Shown piece after piece: positions 8,340-17,289 of a DNA stretch of 64,000 nt. The stretch is from positions 1-64,000 of the forward strand of contig NZ_VFWX01000023.1 of assembly GCF_006442965.1 (NCBI RefSeq). The letters run 5' to 3'. The DNA comes from Mesorhizobium sp. CU3. Lineage in GTDB: Bacteria; Pseudomonadota; Alphaproteobacteria; Rhizobiales; Rhizobiaceae. How positions within the stretch are numbered: the first letter of the stretch is position 1; every line of letters begins with the position of its first letter. Under the pieces are notes generated by a model. The model was not told where the DNA came from and searched no databases. It worked only from the letters and a program-made list of their open reading frames with translations. The position numbers and the translations under genes are program-made.

Positions 8340-10520
8340 TCAGGCGGCCTCGTCGACCAGCATGGCGCCGGTCGGCAGCCGGCCCATGACCGCGACCGCC
8401 TGCGAGGTCGTGGCGACGTCGCGCATCGGCGTCGTGTTCAGCCTCGCGACGAGCAGGATTTCGTCGGCCATGGCGACCAAAGGCGAGACGTTGAGGTCAT
8501 CGACCAGCGCTCCGCCGTCGACGACGACAAGCTCGAAACTGTGGTTGGCCTCGGCCAGCATGCGGTGGGCGAAGTAAAGCGCCTGCGCTTCCTGGAACAC
8601 CGCAGTCTGGCGGCCCCTGCCGACCAGCGCGACGGCGCTGCCCGGAGCATAGCGGCTGACGGCGTCGAGCGGATAGTCGCCGCGCATGACGTCGAGCACG
8701 CCGGGCTGCGGATCGCTCTTGCCTTTGCCGGCATTGATGTCGATGTAAAGCACACGGCGGCCCCTGGCCGCCGCGGCATTGGCAAGCTGCCAGGCAACCC
8801 GCGAGCGCTGCGCCTTGTCCTCGGGTGGCGAAGTCACCAGGATCGACGGCACCAGCGGCCAGTCGGGCGGGCGCCTGGTGGTGGCGGCGATGCGCTGCAG
8901 CGCCAGCCCGGCTACGGCATCGGTCTTTTGCGTCGGGGCATTGGCGCGAGGGAACAGCCAGCGTCGCCGCGCACTCTTGCCCGGCAGCACGCCCAGCACC
9001 GGCGCATCGATGGCCGACTGCATCTGGTTGGAGGACAGTACGGTCGGCGACAGATACTCCGCGATCAGCGCGAGACCGATGCCAAGCGCGAGCCCGCCGA
9101 ACAGCGCGCCGAACAAAAGCAGCCCCTTCGGCGGCCAGCTCTTCTTCAGCGCCGGCATTGCATCCGAGATGATGCGCGCATTGGTGCTGTCGACATTGGT
9201 CTGCTCGCGCGTTTCCTGGGCGCGCTGCAGGTAGTTGGCATAGACGGTGCGCACGGCATCGAGATCGCGCTGCAATTCGCGCAGCCTGACCGAGGCCTGA
9301 TCGGTGTCAAGCGACTTCGCCTTGAGCGCCGCCACCTTGGCTTCCAGCGCCTGCTGGTTGGCCAAGGCACGCTGGTAGTCGGTCTCGGCGGCGGCGACGA
9401 TGCGGGCGAGCTCGCGCTGGATCAGCACGCGCAGGTCGCGCAGCTGCTGCTGAGCGGCGATCATCGAGGGATGGCGCGGTCCGAGCCCGGTGCCGAGCTG
9501 CGCGATCTGGTCGACCAGCGACGCCTCCTGGGCCCTGAGACTTGAAATCGTCGCGGAGCGCGTTGCCTCCGACGTGGCGTCCGGCGTGCCGCCCTGACGG
9601 CGCAACTGGTCGACCTGCGCCTTCAATTGCTGAGTGCGCGCCTGCGCGGCGGTCAGTTCGGCATTGAGCCCGGTCAGGTCCTGGTCACTGACCAGGCTGC
9701 CCTGCGCCATCACCATATTGTGCTGCGAGCGATAGGCCTCGACCGCGTTCTCGGCCTGCTCGACACGCTTGCGCTGCTCATCGAGGCGCGCGGTGATCGC
9801 CTCGGACGCCTTGGCCGCCTTCTCCTTGCGCGCGTCCGCCTGGTCGGCGAGATAGGCGTTGGCGATGGCGTTGGCCAGGTCCGACGCCTTCTGCGCACTC
9901 TTGGCGGTAACGATGATGTTGAGTACCAGCACCTTGTCGTCGCGCTTCACCGCGAGCCGCCGGCGCAGCGAATCCAGTGTCGTCGCGGTCCTGTCGCCAT
10001 CGCTGGAGCCGAAGATCGCGGCCATCCAGCGGCCAAGCACGCCCTGCCCGTTGAAGTCCGGATCGTCGGTGAGGTTGGTCGCCTTCATGGCACGCAGCAG
10101 CACACCATTCGACTGCGCCACGCTGACCTGGCTCTCGACCTGGGTGATGCCGCCATCGGGCGAGATACGGCTTGGATTGACGTCATTGGTGACGACCTGG
10201 AGATCTTCCGGATCGACGAGGATCTGCGCGGTCGAGGAGTAGAGCGCCGGCGTCAGCATCGCGTAGACGAGCGTGACGAGCGTCAGCAGCACGGCGGTGG
10301 CGAGGATCAGGAAGCGGCGGCGCAGCAGGATGCGGCCGAGATCGCCAAGCTCGACCGTCGCAGGCGCGGCCACAGGCGCATAGGCCGGCATCGGCGCTGC
10401 CGTTTCCGGAGCGTGCTGCTGCGGCACCATGAGCAGGGATGATTGCAAAGGTCGCTCCGACAACGCTCCATCTGCCGGCAAAGACGAGAAATGCGGCGTT
10501 GGTCTAGCTATTCCCGGCAA
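8340..10520 (-). CDS. Wzc/ExoP-like chain-length and export protein with degenerate kinase domain
   Basis: The product (up to 726 aa) has a Wzz domain with a first membrane segment (RRRFLILATAVLLTLVTLVYAM), a long periplasmic coiled-coil region, a second membrane segment (LLLFGALFGGLALGIGLALI), and a C-terminal cytoplasmic domain of the bacterial tyrosine kinase fold. That domain lacks a normal Walker A: the expected GxGKS/T is replaced by SPPEDKAQRSR, and the A' motif reads LYIDINAG. There is also no Tyr-rich tail. It therefore probably regulates polymer length structurally rather than as an active kinase. Start is uncertain: TTG at 10520, ATG at 10430, or a TTG in between with GGAG upstream. 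Confidence 0.8.
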   Translation of the reverse strand: MPGIARPTPHFSSLPADGALSERPLQSSLLMVPQQHAPETAAPMPAYAPVAAPATVELGDLGRILLRRRFLILATAVLLTLVTLVYAMLTPALYSSTAQILVDPEDLQVVTNDVNPSRISPDGGITQVESQVSVAQSNGVLLRAMKATNLTDDPDFNGQGVLGRWMAAIFGSSDGDRTATTLDSLRRRLAVKRDDKVLVLNIIVTAKSAQKASDLANAIANAYLADQADARKEKAAKASEAITARLDEQRKRVEQAENAVEAYRSQHNMVMAQGSLVSDQDLTGLNAELTAAQARTQQLKAQVDQLRRQGGTPDATSEATRSATISSLRAQEASLVDQIAQLGTGLGPRHPSMIAAQQQLRDLRVLIQRELARIVAAAETDYQRALANQQALEAKVAALKAKSLDTDQASVRLRELQRDLDAVRTVYANYLQRAQETREQTNVDSTNARIISDAMPALKKSWPPKGLLLFGALFGGLALGIGLALIAEYLSPTVLSSNQMQSAIDAPVLGVLPGKSARRRWLFPRANAPTQKTDAVAGLALQRIAATTRRPPDWPLVPSILVTSPPEDKAQRSRVAWQLANAAAARGRRVLYIDINAGKGKSDPQPGVLDVMRGDYPLDAVSRYAPGSAVALVGRGRQTAVFQEAQALYFAHRMLAEANHSFELVVVDGGALVDDLNVSPLVAMADEILLVARLNTTPMRDVATTSQAVAVMGRLPTGAMLVDEAA

Positions 10521-10563
10521 CGATTAAAACACTGTTAATTATGTTCATAAATTGATGGCGTTC

Positions 10564-10579
10564 TGGCACGGAGATTGCA
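10564..10579 (+). promoter_or_regulatory. sigma-54 (RpoN) promoter, plus strand
   Basis: TGGCACG-GAGA-TTGCA is a full match to the RpoN consensus with correct 4-base spacing. It is about 110-120 bases upstream of the beta-propeller gene at 10687 and reads away from the Wzc-like gene. Confidence 0.8.
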
Positions 10580-10686
10580 CGAACAAAGTACAATCAAGAG
10601 CAACCCAAATTTGGAGAGATCGTGCGCATGCGGCGGGAACTCGACCTGTCGGATCTATCCGCCGGCTCCAGACGTGAGCTGCGGGG

Positions 10687-12216
10687 GTGTCGGCCATGCG
10701 CCTGACTTTGCGGCTCAACGGGGATTGCGTGCGTGCCTTTCATGCCGACTTGGCCGAAAGGCTGGCGGCACTGCCAGGCGTGGAGCTTGCCATAGATGCA
10801 AGGCCCTGTGCCGCCGGTGTGCCGCGCGGAGCCGAGGCACTGTTCCAGCTTGAAACGCTGATCCACCGCCTGCCCGGCAATGGGACGGCCCGGCGCGTGC
10901 CGGTTTCGGCCCTGGCCAGCTACGTGAAGGCATCGGGGCCGGCCGATCTCACCATCGACCTGTGTGGCGATGTCGAGCTGGAAGGCCGGCGTGTCTGGCG
11001 GCTCAGCTATGACGGCGCCTGCGGCGAGGAGGCGCTTTTGGCGCTGATCCTTTCCGGCCGCACGCCGCTCGCCCGGCTGGAGCAGAACGGCGCCACCGTC
11101 GCCGAGGGGCGGCTCGGCACCGAGTATCACGGCATCGCGCTCGCTTCCTTCCAGGATATGCTGGCACGTAGCGCCAGCCTGATTGTGGCGGCTGTGAATG
11201 GCGCCGCGCGCTCAGCCCTGCCGGTGCTGCCGGAGCCCTCGTCCGACGCGCCGGTGCCGGCCATGCCGTCGGCGGCGAAACTCGGCGTGCGGGCCGCCAA
11301 GGCGACGGCGCGGCGTATCGTCCAGCAGATCTACCACCTATGCTATAACGCCCCGCACTGGCGGGTCGGCTGGCGCGAGGCGCAAGGGCGTGACCTCTAT
11401 GATCGGCGCGCGCTCCCGCAATCCGGCTGGCGCGACCTGCCCGACGACGGCAGCCGCTTCTATGCCGATCCCTTCCCTGTCCTCCACAAAGGCCAAGTGA
11501 CGCTGTTCGTCGAGGACTATATCCACCGCACCGGCAAGGCGATCCTGTCGGCGGTGGCGTTCGGTCCGAACGGACCTCTCGGCCAGCCGAAGCCGGTGCT
11601 GGAGCTGCCCTATCACCTCTCCTACCCTTTCGTCTTCGAGCGCGACGGCCAGATGTGGATGGTACCGGAAAGTGGGGCCAACCGCAGCATCGACCTTTAT
11701 CGCGCCGACGCCTATCCGGGCGGCTGGGTGAAGGAAGCGACCTTGGTCTGCGACATCGTTGCCAGCGACGCCACACTTGTCGAACATGACGGGCGCTGGT
11801 GGATGTTCGCCACCGTGCGTGACGGCGGCGGCGCCTTCTCCGATCAGTTGCATCTGTGGTCGGCGCCAGATTTCCGCGGGCCATGGACGCCGCATCCGAG
11901 GAACCCGGTTCTGATCGACATCGCCTCGGCGCGGCCGGCCGGCCGCATGGTCAGCCGCGGCGGACAGCTTCTGCGGCCGGTGCAGGACTGTCGGCGGAGC
12001 TATGGAGCGGCCATGGGCATCGCGCGCGTCACCAAGCTGGACGAGACCGGCTTCGAGCAGGTCGTCGAGACGATCCTTGCGCCAGGCGCCGGCTGGGCCG
12101 GCCGCAAGCTGCACACGCTCAACGAGGCCGGGGGGCTGGAATTCATCGACGGCTCGGCAATGGCGCCGCGCTGGAAAAGCGCAAGAACACAAACACCGAA
12201 GGGCGATCGGAGTTAA
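10687..12216 (+). CDS. GINT1-N-like beta-propeller protein, probable sugar transferase or hydrolase
   Basis: The product (509 aa) has two parts. Residues 1-170 are of unknown type. Residues about 225-480 contain repeated blades such as RFYADPFPVLHKGQVTLFVE, YPFVFERDGQMWMVPES and DATLVEHDGRWWMFAT, matching the domain at the N-terminus of plant glucosamine inositolphosphorylceramide transferases and of bacterial proteins in polysaccharide clusters. The fold resembles GH43/62 propellers. Its reaction is unknown. GTG at 10687 or ATG at 10696 (after GGGGGT) are both possible starts. It lies downstream of its own sigma-54-like promoter, tying it to the polysaccharide locus. Confidence 0.7.
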   Translation: MSAMRLTLRLNGDCVRAFHADLAERLAALPGVELAIDARPCAAGVPRGAEALFQLETLIHRLPGNGTARRVPVSALASYVKASGPADLTIDLCGDVELEGRRVWRLSYDGACGEEALLALILSGRTPLARLEQNGATVAEGRLGTEYHGIALASFQDMLARSASLIVAAVNGAARSALPVLPEPSSDAPVPAMPSAAKLGVRAAKATARRIVQQIYHLCYNAPHWRVGWREAQGRDLYDRRALPQSGWRDLPDDGSRFYADPFPVLHKGQVTLFVEDYIHRTGKAILSAVAFGPNGPLGQPKPVLELPYHLSYPFVFERDGQMWMVPESGANRSIDLYRADAYPGGWVKEATLVCDIVASDATLVEHDGRWWMFATVRDGGGAFSDQLHLWSAPDFRGPWTPHPRNPVLIDIASARPAGRMVSRGGQLLRPVQDCRRSYGAAMGIARVTKLDETGFEQVVETILAPGAGWAGRKLHTLNEAGGLEFIDGSAMAPRWKSARTQTPKGDRS

Positions 12217-12310
12217 CCTAACTTTTCATTGCTACCCGGCTCGCCCCTGGGTCGCTTGAGATTGTTTCAGCCACCAGGGACATTTGTTCCCGCGGGCTTG
12301 GAGAAGTGAA

Positions 12311-13519
12311 ATGAATACCGAAAAGGACCGGGAAACAGCAGCCGTCCAAGCTGTTCCGGCCGAAGTCGAAGTTGCGATCGTCGGCGCCGGTCTCGCTGGA
12401 ACCGCGCTTGCGTTGGCCCTGGCCAGGACCGGCCGAAAGGTGGCGCTGATCGATCCGCATCGCACCCATCACGACGAGTTCCGCGCCGAGAAGATCGGCA
12501 TGGCGCAGATGGAATTGTTCGAGAAGCACGGCATCGGGCCGGCCATCAAGCCGCTGGTCACGCCGATGACCGACATTCATACCTTCCGCCTCGGCCAGTT
12601 CTTCCAGCGCGAGCAGAAATGGGAGTTCGGCTTCTCCTACGGCCCGCTGGTCAACGGCCTGCGCGCGGCACTGCCGCCGGAAGCGCCGCTGACGGTAGGC
12701 AAGGTCTCAGAGGTCTCGACGGGGCCCGACCGGCAACGCGTGGTGCTTACCGACGGCTCGATCATCGATGCCCGCCTGCTGGTGGTCGCCACCGGCTACA
12801 GCGAGGCCATACGGCGCGCCATCGGCATGGAGCGGATCGAGGAATCCAAGGCGCATTCGCTGTCGCTGGGTTTCGACCTGGCAATCACGCGGGAGCAATG
12901 CCCCTATCCCGCGGTTACCTGCTATGCCAGGAACCCGGCGGACCGCACCGCCTATCTGACCATCTTCCCGATCGGCAACCGGATGCGCGCCAACATGTTC
13001 GGCTACCATACGGTGGCCGACGCGTGGACCAGGGAATTCCGCGACAACCCGCAAAAAATGCTGCTCAAGATGATGCCTGAGATCGCCGCGCAATGCGGTA
13101 ATTTCGAAGTCGCGAGCCCCGTCGAGATGCGGCAGGTCAGCCTGACCACGACCAAGGGCCATCGCCGCGACGGCGTCGTCGCGATCGGCGATGCGTTCTG
13201 GACGACCTGCCCGACGCCAGGCGTCGGCATCAACCGAGTGATGACCGATGTCGACCGGCTTGTCTCGACCTTCATCCCCGACTGGCTGGCGACGCCTGGA
13301 ATGGCCGCCGACAAGATCTGCGCCTTCTACGACGATCCGACCAAGCTCGAAACCGATGAATCGGCGATGCGCGCCAGCATCTATGCCAAGCGGATAACCA
13401 TCGGCACCGGCATGGAATGGCGGCTGCGCCGCGTGCGCAACAACGCCGCGCGCCAGCTCATGATCATCGGCCGCAAGTTCCGCGAGGCCGGACAACCGGC
13501 CACGCCGAGCATGGCGTAA
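12311..13519 (+). CDS. FAD-dependent oxidoreductase (PHBH-type fold)
   Basis: The product (402 aa) has an N-terminal dinucleotide-binding motif VAIVGAGLAGTALALALA and the second FAD motif VVAIGDAFWTTCPTPGVGIN, the pattern of group A flavin monooxygenases and related reductases. The substrate cannot be predicted. The ATG at 12311 is preceded by GGAGAAG. The gene follows the propeller gene by about 95 bases on the same strand and may belong to the polysaccharide locus, for example modifying a lipid or sugar precursor, but this is inference from position. Confidence 0.75.
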   Translation: MNTEKDRETAAVQAVPAEVEVAIVGAGLAGTALALALARTGRKVALIDPHRTHHDEFRAEKIGMAQMELFEKHGIGPAIKPLVTPMTDIHTFRLGQFFQREQKWEFGFSYGPLVNGLRAALPPEAPLTVGKVSEVSTGPDRQRVVLTDGSIIDARLLVVATGYSEAIRRAIGMERIEESKAHSLSLGFDLAITREQCPYPAVTCYARNPADRTAYLTIFPIGNRMRANMFGYHTVADAWTREFRDNPQKMLLKMMPEIAAQCGNFEVASPVEMRQVSLTTTKGHRRDGVVAIGDAFWTTCPTPGVGINRVMTDVDRLVSTFIPDWLATPGMAADKICAFYDDPTKLETDESAMRASIYAKRITIGTGMEWRLRRVRNNAARQLMIIGRKFREAGQPATPSMA

Positions 13520-13643
13520 GCGGATAGCCTTCCTCGCCCCTCTCCCGCCTTCAGCGGGTGCAAGGAACCTGAACTTTCGAATGCCGAGATTGGTTGTGCC
13601 GGTCGCTTCGCCCTATCTTCTGGTACCAACGAGGATGACGAGG

Positions 13644-14141
13644 ATGGCCCACATCCGGGCAATGACGCGGAACGATCTGGGCGACGTGTCGCGGCTCCTG
13701 GGCGCTTCCTGGCGGCGCACCTATTCGCCGATCATGGGCGCAGAGAACACCGCCCGGCTCTCCGACGAAAGACACGCTCCGGACGCGCTGGCCGCCGAGA
13801 TCGACGACGAGGACAAGATGTCCTTCGTCGTCGAGCGCGGCGACGGCTCGATCGCCGGCTACGCCATGGCGGCAATGGACCGGCATGGCGACGTCATGCT
13901 GGAGCGGTTGCATATCGAGCCGAGCGAGTTCGGCGGCGGGCTCGCGGTGGACCTTCTGCATGCGGTGCTTGCCGCGCATGCGGGTATCCCCTCCATCGCG
14001 CTTGAGGTGATCGAAGGCAACGACCGGGCGATCGCCTTCTGCCGCAAGCACGGCTTCGAGGTGGTGGAGCGCCGCGAGGCCGCGCATGGCGTCGGCGGCC
14101 ACGCCTCGCTGATCATGCGGCGATTGTTGCCGAGGGCTTAG
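13644..14141 (+). CDS. GNAT family N-acetyltransferase
   Basis: The product (165 aa) has the GNAT layout: an N-terminal IRAMTRNDLGDVSRLL strand-helix, a central LHIEPSEFGGGLAVDLL (acetyl-CoA-binding region, a variant of Q/RxxGxG/A) and a C-terminal ALEVIEGNDRAIAFCRKHGFEVV, the typical beta5-alpha4 segment. It should acetylate an amine on a small molecule or protein. I place the start at ATG 13644, 9 bases after GAGG; the frame is open further upstream. It is a single gene facing a LacI gene. Confidence 0.8.
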   Translation: MAHIRAMTRNDLGDVSRLLGASWRRTYSPIMGAENTARLSDERHAPDALAAEIDDEDKMSFVVERGDGSIAGYAMAAMDRHGDVMLERLHIEPSEFGGGLAVDLLHAVLAAHAGIPSIALEVIEGNDRAIAFCRKHGFEVVERREAAHGVGGHASLIMRRLLPRA

Positions 14142-14166
14142 GTCAAGAGCGTGCAGGAATGGCGCC

Positions 14167-14182
14167 TTGGCGAAGCCGCCAA
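14167..14182. terminator. short hairpin between convergent genes
   Basis: TTGGCG (14167-14172) pairs with CGCCAA (14177-14182) around AAGC. It lies between the GNAT gene and the LacI gene. It also looks like the inner part of the RIME-like repeats seen elsewhere in the window. Confidence 0.35.
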
Positions 14183-14184
14183 TC

Positions 14185-15213
14185 TCACGCCGAGCGGCGC
14201 AGCATCAGTTCGGCGTTGAGCAGGATGCGCTCACCCTCGCGCTTGGCGACGACTTTTTCATCCAGCCGCTTCAACAACAGCTCGATCGAGAGGCGGCCGA
14301 TCTCGTTGTAGTTCTGCGCCACCGTGGTGATCGGCGGGCAGGCATAGCGCGACAGCGGATGGTCGTCATGGCCGGCAACGCGCAGGTCGCAATCGGCGCC
14401 GTGGCCGATCTTCAGGCCGAGCTCATAGGCGGCGCTGATGACGCCGAAGGCGATGCGGTCGTTGGCGCATAACACGGTGCCGGTCGGGAAGCCCCCGCTT
14501 TTCAGGATGCGCAGCGCCTCGTCATAGCCGAATTTCTCAAAATCCCAGGAGCGCGCCTCCGCTACCGGCACGATCACCGGTGTCATCTTGAACTGCCGCA
14601 TGGCCTCGACATAGGCCTCTTGCCTCGCGCCGGCATTGTTGTTGACCTGCGGCATCGCGAAATAGCAGGGCGGCTCGCCGGAACGGCACAGATAGTCGAC
14701 GATCAGCCTGAAACTCTGGCGGTTGTCGGTGCCGACGAAGGACGAGGTCTCGTCGAGCGGCGAGTCGACATAGATCAGCGGGATCGAGGCGCCGAGCTCG
14801 GCCAGGATGCGGTGGTGCGAGCGCACGCCGAGCGGCGCGATGATAGCGCCGGCTATGTTCATCGATCGGAACGTCTGGATCGCCTGGTCTTCCATCTCGG
14901 CGCGCCCGTCGGATGAGAGCACGAAGGCAAGGAAGCCGGCCTCGTTGGCGATCGTCTCGATGCGGCGCGTCAGCGCCATGTAGAACGGATCGGTCGAGTT
15001 GGGCACGATGACGCCGAGTATGTTCGAGCGCCGCCGGTTCAGATTGACCGCGAACATGCTGGGGCGAAAATCGGATTTCTTCAGCGCCGCCTCGATGGCG
15101 CTTCGCGTGTTCTTGCGGACCGAGTTGGGATCGTTGAAGTATTTTGAGACCGTGGTGCGCGACAGGCCGACAAAGTCGGAAAAATCCTCCATCGTCCTGA
15201 TCGTCTTTGCCAT
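14185..15213 (-). CDS. LacI-family regulator of the polyol/tagatose locus
   Basis: The product (342 aa) has a LacI helix-turn-helix at the N-terminus (MEDFSDFVGLSRTTVSKYFN) and a periplasmic-binding-protein-like sensor domain beginning about residue 60 with NILGVIVPNSTDPFY. The ATG at 15213 follows AGGGGC. It is the last gene of the minus-strand set (binding protein, SDR, alcohol dehydrogenase) and so probably responds to a polyol or ketose and controls the divergent promoter region near 18.6-18.8 kb. Confidence 0.85.
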   Translation of the reverse strand: MAKTIRTMEDFSDFVGLSRTTVSKYFNDPNSVRKNTRSAIEAALKKSDFRPSMFAVNLNRRRSNILGVIVPNSTDPFYMALTRRIETIANEAGFLAFVLSSDGRAEMEDQAIQTFRSMNIAGAIIAPLGVRSHHRILAELGASIPLIYVDSPLDETSSFVGTDNRQSFRLIVDYLCRSGEPPCYFAMPQVNNNAGARQEAYVEAMRQFKMTPVIVPVAEARSWDFEKFGYDEALRILKSGGFPTGTVLCANDRIAFGVISAAYELGLKIGHGADCDLRVAGHDDHPLSRYACPPITTVAQNYNEIGRLSIELLLKRLDEKVVAKREGERILLNAELMLRRSA

Positions 15214-15285
15214 CCTTTTGCCCCTGTCGGTACCGCCCTCGCGACTGAATACGTGAGTCATGGCTCAGCGCAAAGCCGGCTATCG

Positions 15286-16293
15286 TCAAGCCTCGGTCGA
15301 GAACTGCACCTTCATCGTCGCCGGGTCGCCGCTGTGCTTGGCGAAGAAGGGCAGCATCTCGGCAAGCGGCAGCTGGTGGCTGACCAGCTTCGCCATGGTG
15401 CCGTCGTCGCTGCTCAGGATCTCCAGCGCCTGCGGGATGTTGCGGTTCAGCGAATGCGAGCCGGCGAGCCTTATCTGGCGGCGGAATATCTCGAATGGCG
15501 CGACCGCGATGCGGGCGTCCGGCGCGCAGACGCCGAAGACCAGCGCCGTGCCGCCATCGGCGGTGAAGCCGATCATGCCTTCGACGACCTTGGCGACGCC
15601 GGTGGCATCGGCGACGAAGTCGAAACTTTTCGCCCGCGCTGTCAGCGCCTCCGAACCGGAGACGAAAGGCTTCAGGCCGAGCGCTTCGGCGAAGGCCAGG
15701 CGCTGCTCGCTGATATCGGCGACGGCGACCTCCGCCACGCCTTTGGCCTTGAGCGACAGCGCCATCAACAGGCCGATCGGCCCCGCGCCGAAGACCAGCG
15801 CGGATTGAGGCTTGCTCGCCTCGACGCCGGCGGCGCCGAGCCCGTTCAACACACAGGCGAGCGGCTCGGCCAGGGCGGCGGTGGCGAAATCGAGCGCGCC
15901 GATGGAATGCAGATGGCCGACCTTGACCAGGCTGTATTCGGCAAAGCCGCCATTTTCCGTCACGCCATAGGCTTTCAGCGTAGCGCAGAGATTGGTGATG
16001 CCCTTGCGGCAAGCCGCGCAATGCCCGCAAGGGATGTTGGGATCGACGGCGACCCGATCGCCGGGCTTCAGCGATGTCACATCCTCCGCGACCGCTTCCA
16101 CGGTGCCGGCATATTCATGGCCGGGTACCAGCGGAAACGCCCCTTCCCCGTAGCGGCCATGCAGCACCTCGATGTCGGTGTGGCAGAGGCCGGCTGCGCG
16201 GACGCGGATCAGCGCATGGCCGGGTCTGAGCTTCGGCGTGTCGAGTTCGGCCATGCCGGCAACGCCGGCGGCGGCAAATCGGACGGCTTTCAT
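15286..16293 (-). CDS. zinc-dependent polyol/alcohol dehydrogenase (MDR family)
   Basis: The product (335 aa) is a medium-chain dehydrogenase. Catalytic zinc ligands are visible as the Cys in AAGLCHTDIEVLHG and the GHE of VPGHEYAGTV, structural zinc Cys as CGHCAACRKGITNLC, and the NAD-binding motif as VFGAGPIGLLMAL. It should oxidise a secondary alcohol of a polyol such as altritol, galactitol or iditol to a ketose. A strong GGAGGAG precedes the ATG. It follows the SDR gene by 33 bases, so the two dehydrogenases are co-expressed and may handle different stereoisomers. Confidence 0.85.
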   Translation of the reverse strand: MKAVRFAAAGVAGMAELDTPKLRPGHALIRVRAAGLCHTDIEVLHGRYGEGAFPLVPGHEYAGTVEAVAEDVTSLKPGDRVAVDPNIPCGHCAACRKGITNLCATLKAYGVTENGGFAEYSLVKVGHLHSIGALDFATAALAEPLACVLNGLGAAGVEASKPQSALVFGAGPIGLLMALSLKAKGVAEVAVADISEQRLAFAEALGLKPFVSGSEALTARAKSFDFVADATGVAKVVEGMIGFTADGGTALVFGVCAPDARIAVAPFEIFRRQIRLAGSHSLNRNIPQALEILSSDDGTMAKLVSHQLPLAEMLPFFAKHSGDPATMKVQFSTEA

Positions 16294-16326
16294 TTTCCGG
16301 TCTCCTCCATAGGCACTTACGCGACC

Positions 16327-17097
16327 TCAGCTCATCCAGTTGCCGCCGTCGACATTGTAGGTCTGGGCGAGAATGTAGTCGCTGTCGGAGGAAGCCAGGA
16401 ACACGGCTAAGCCAGCAATGTCTTCCGGATTGGCGAAGCGGCCGATCGGCACCGACTTCGCCACCGCGGCTTTCTTCTCGCCGGGCTTCAGGCCCTCCCA
16501 TTTGGCGAAGTGCGCGTCGACGACATCCCAATGCTCGCCGTCGACGACGCCGGGCGCAATGGCATTGACATTGATGCCGTGCTTGACCAGCGCAAGTGCT
16601 GCCGATTGCGTGGCGGAAATGATCGCCGCCTTGGAGGCGCAGTAGAGCAACACCAGCGCCTCGCCGCGGCGCCCGGCCTGGCTCGCCATGTTGATGATCT
16701 TGCCGCCGCGGCCGCGCTTAATCATCAGGTTCGACACCGCCTTCATCACGAATAGCGGCCCCTTCAAATTGATGCCGAAGACGCGCTCGTAGCTTTGTTC
16801 GGTGATGTCGGTGACCGGCGCCATGTCGAAGATCGCGGCGTTGTTGACCAGGATGTCGATGCCGCCGAATTCGTAATCGACCTCAGCGGCGACGCTCTCG
16901 ATCGCGGCAAGGTCGGTGACGTCGAGTTTTCTTGCGCTGGCCTGCGGGCCGATCCCGGCCGCTGCCCAGGTCGCGCGCTCGATGTCGATATCGGCGATCA
17001 CCACGCGCGCGCCCTCGCGCACGAAAGCCTCGGCGAAGCCGAGGCCGATGCCGCGCGCGCCGCCGGTGATCAGGGCTGTCTTGTTCTCTAGCTTCAT
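16327..17097 (-). CDS. smoS: SDR polyol (sorbitol/galactitol) 2-dehydrogenase
   Basis: The product (256 aa) is a classical short-chain dehydrogenase: TGGARGIGLGFA cofactor motif, NNAAIFD, catalytic Ser in NMASQAGRRGEA, and Tyr/Lys in YCASKAAII. The long conserved stretch NVNAIAPGVVDGEHWD and the end YNVDGGNWMS match Rhodobacter SmoS, which oxidises sorbitol to fructose and galactitol to D-tagatose. The length equals that family's. It follows the binding-protein gene on the same strand, and the kinase and epimerase for tagatose are divergent nearby. Confidence 0.85.
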   Translation of the reverse strand: MKLENKTALITGGARGIGLGFAEAFVREGARVVIADIDIERATWAAAGIGPQASARKLDVTDLAAIESVAAEVDYEFGGIDILVNNAAIFDMAPVTDITEQSYERVFGINLKGPLFVMKAVSNLMIKRGRGGKIINMASQAGRRGEALVLLYCASKAAIISATQSAALALVKHGINVNAIAPGVVDGEHWDVVDAHFAKWEGLKPGEKKAAVAKSVPIGRFANPEDIAGLAVFLASSDSDYILAQTYNVDGGNWMS

Positions 17098-17241
17098 TCA
17101 AGGATTCCAGTTTTCGCGATTTGGAAAATGGTGTCGGGAGGAACCATCCCTCCCTCGAGGAACGCACGGATCCACCTTTGCTCTAGACGGATCCGCGCAT
17201 CCTCCGACCGGCCGCGAGGGAGTTCCGCGGCGGGCTGGATG

Positions 17242-17273
17242 GCCGGGAGGCGGCGCACGATCCGCATCCCGGC
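17242..17273 (-). terminator. hairpin after the binding-protein gene (attenuator-like)
   Basis: GCCGGGA (17242-17248) pairs with TCCCGGC (17267-17273). In the minus-strand message it falls just after the binding-protein stop and before the dehydrogenase genes. Such stems commonly stabilise binding-protein mRNA and reduce read-through into downstream genes. No U run follows. Confidence 0.35.
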
Positions 17274-17289
17274 TTGTTATCCGGCTCGG

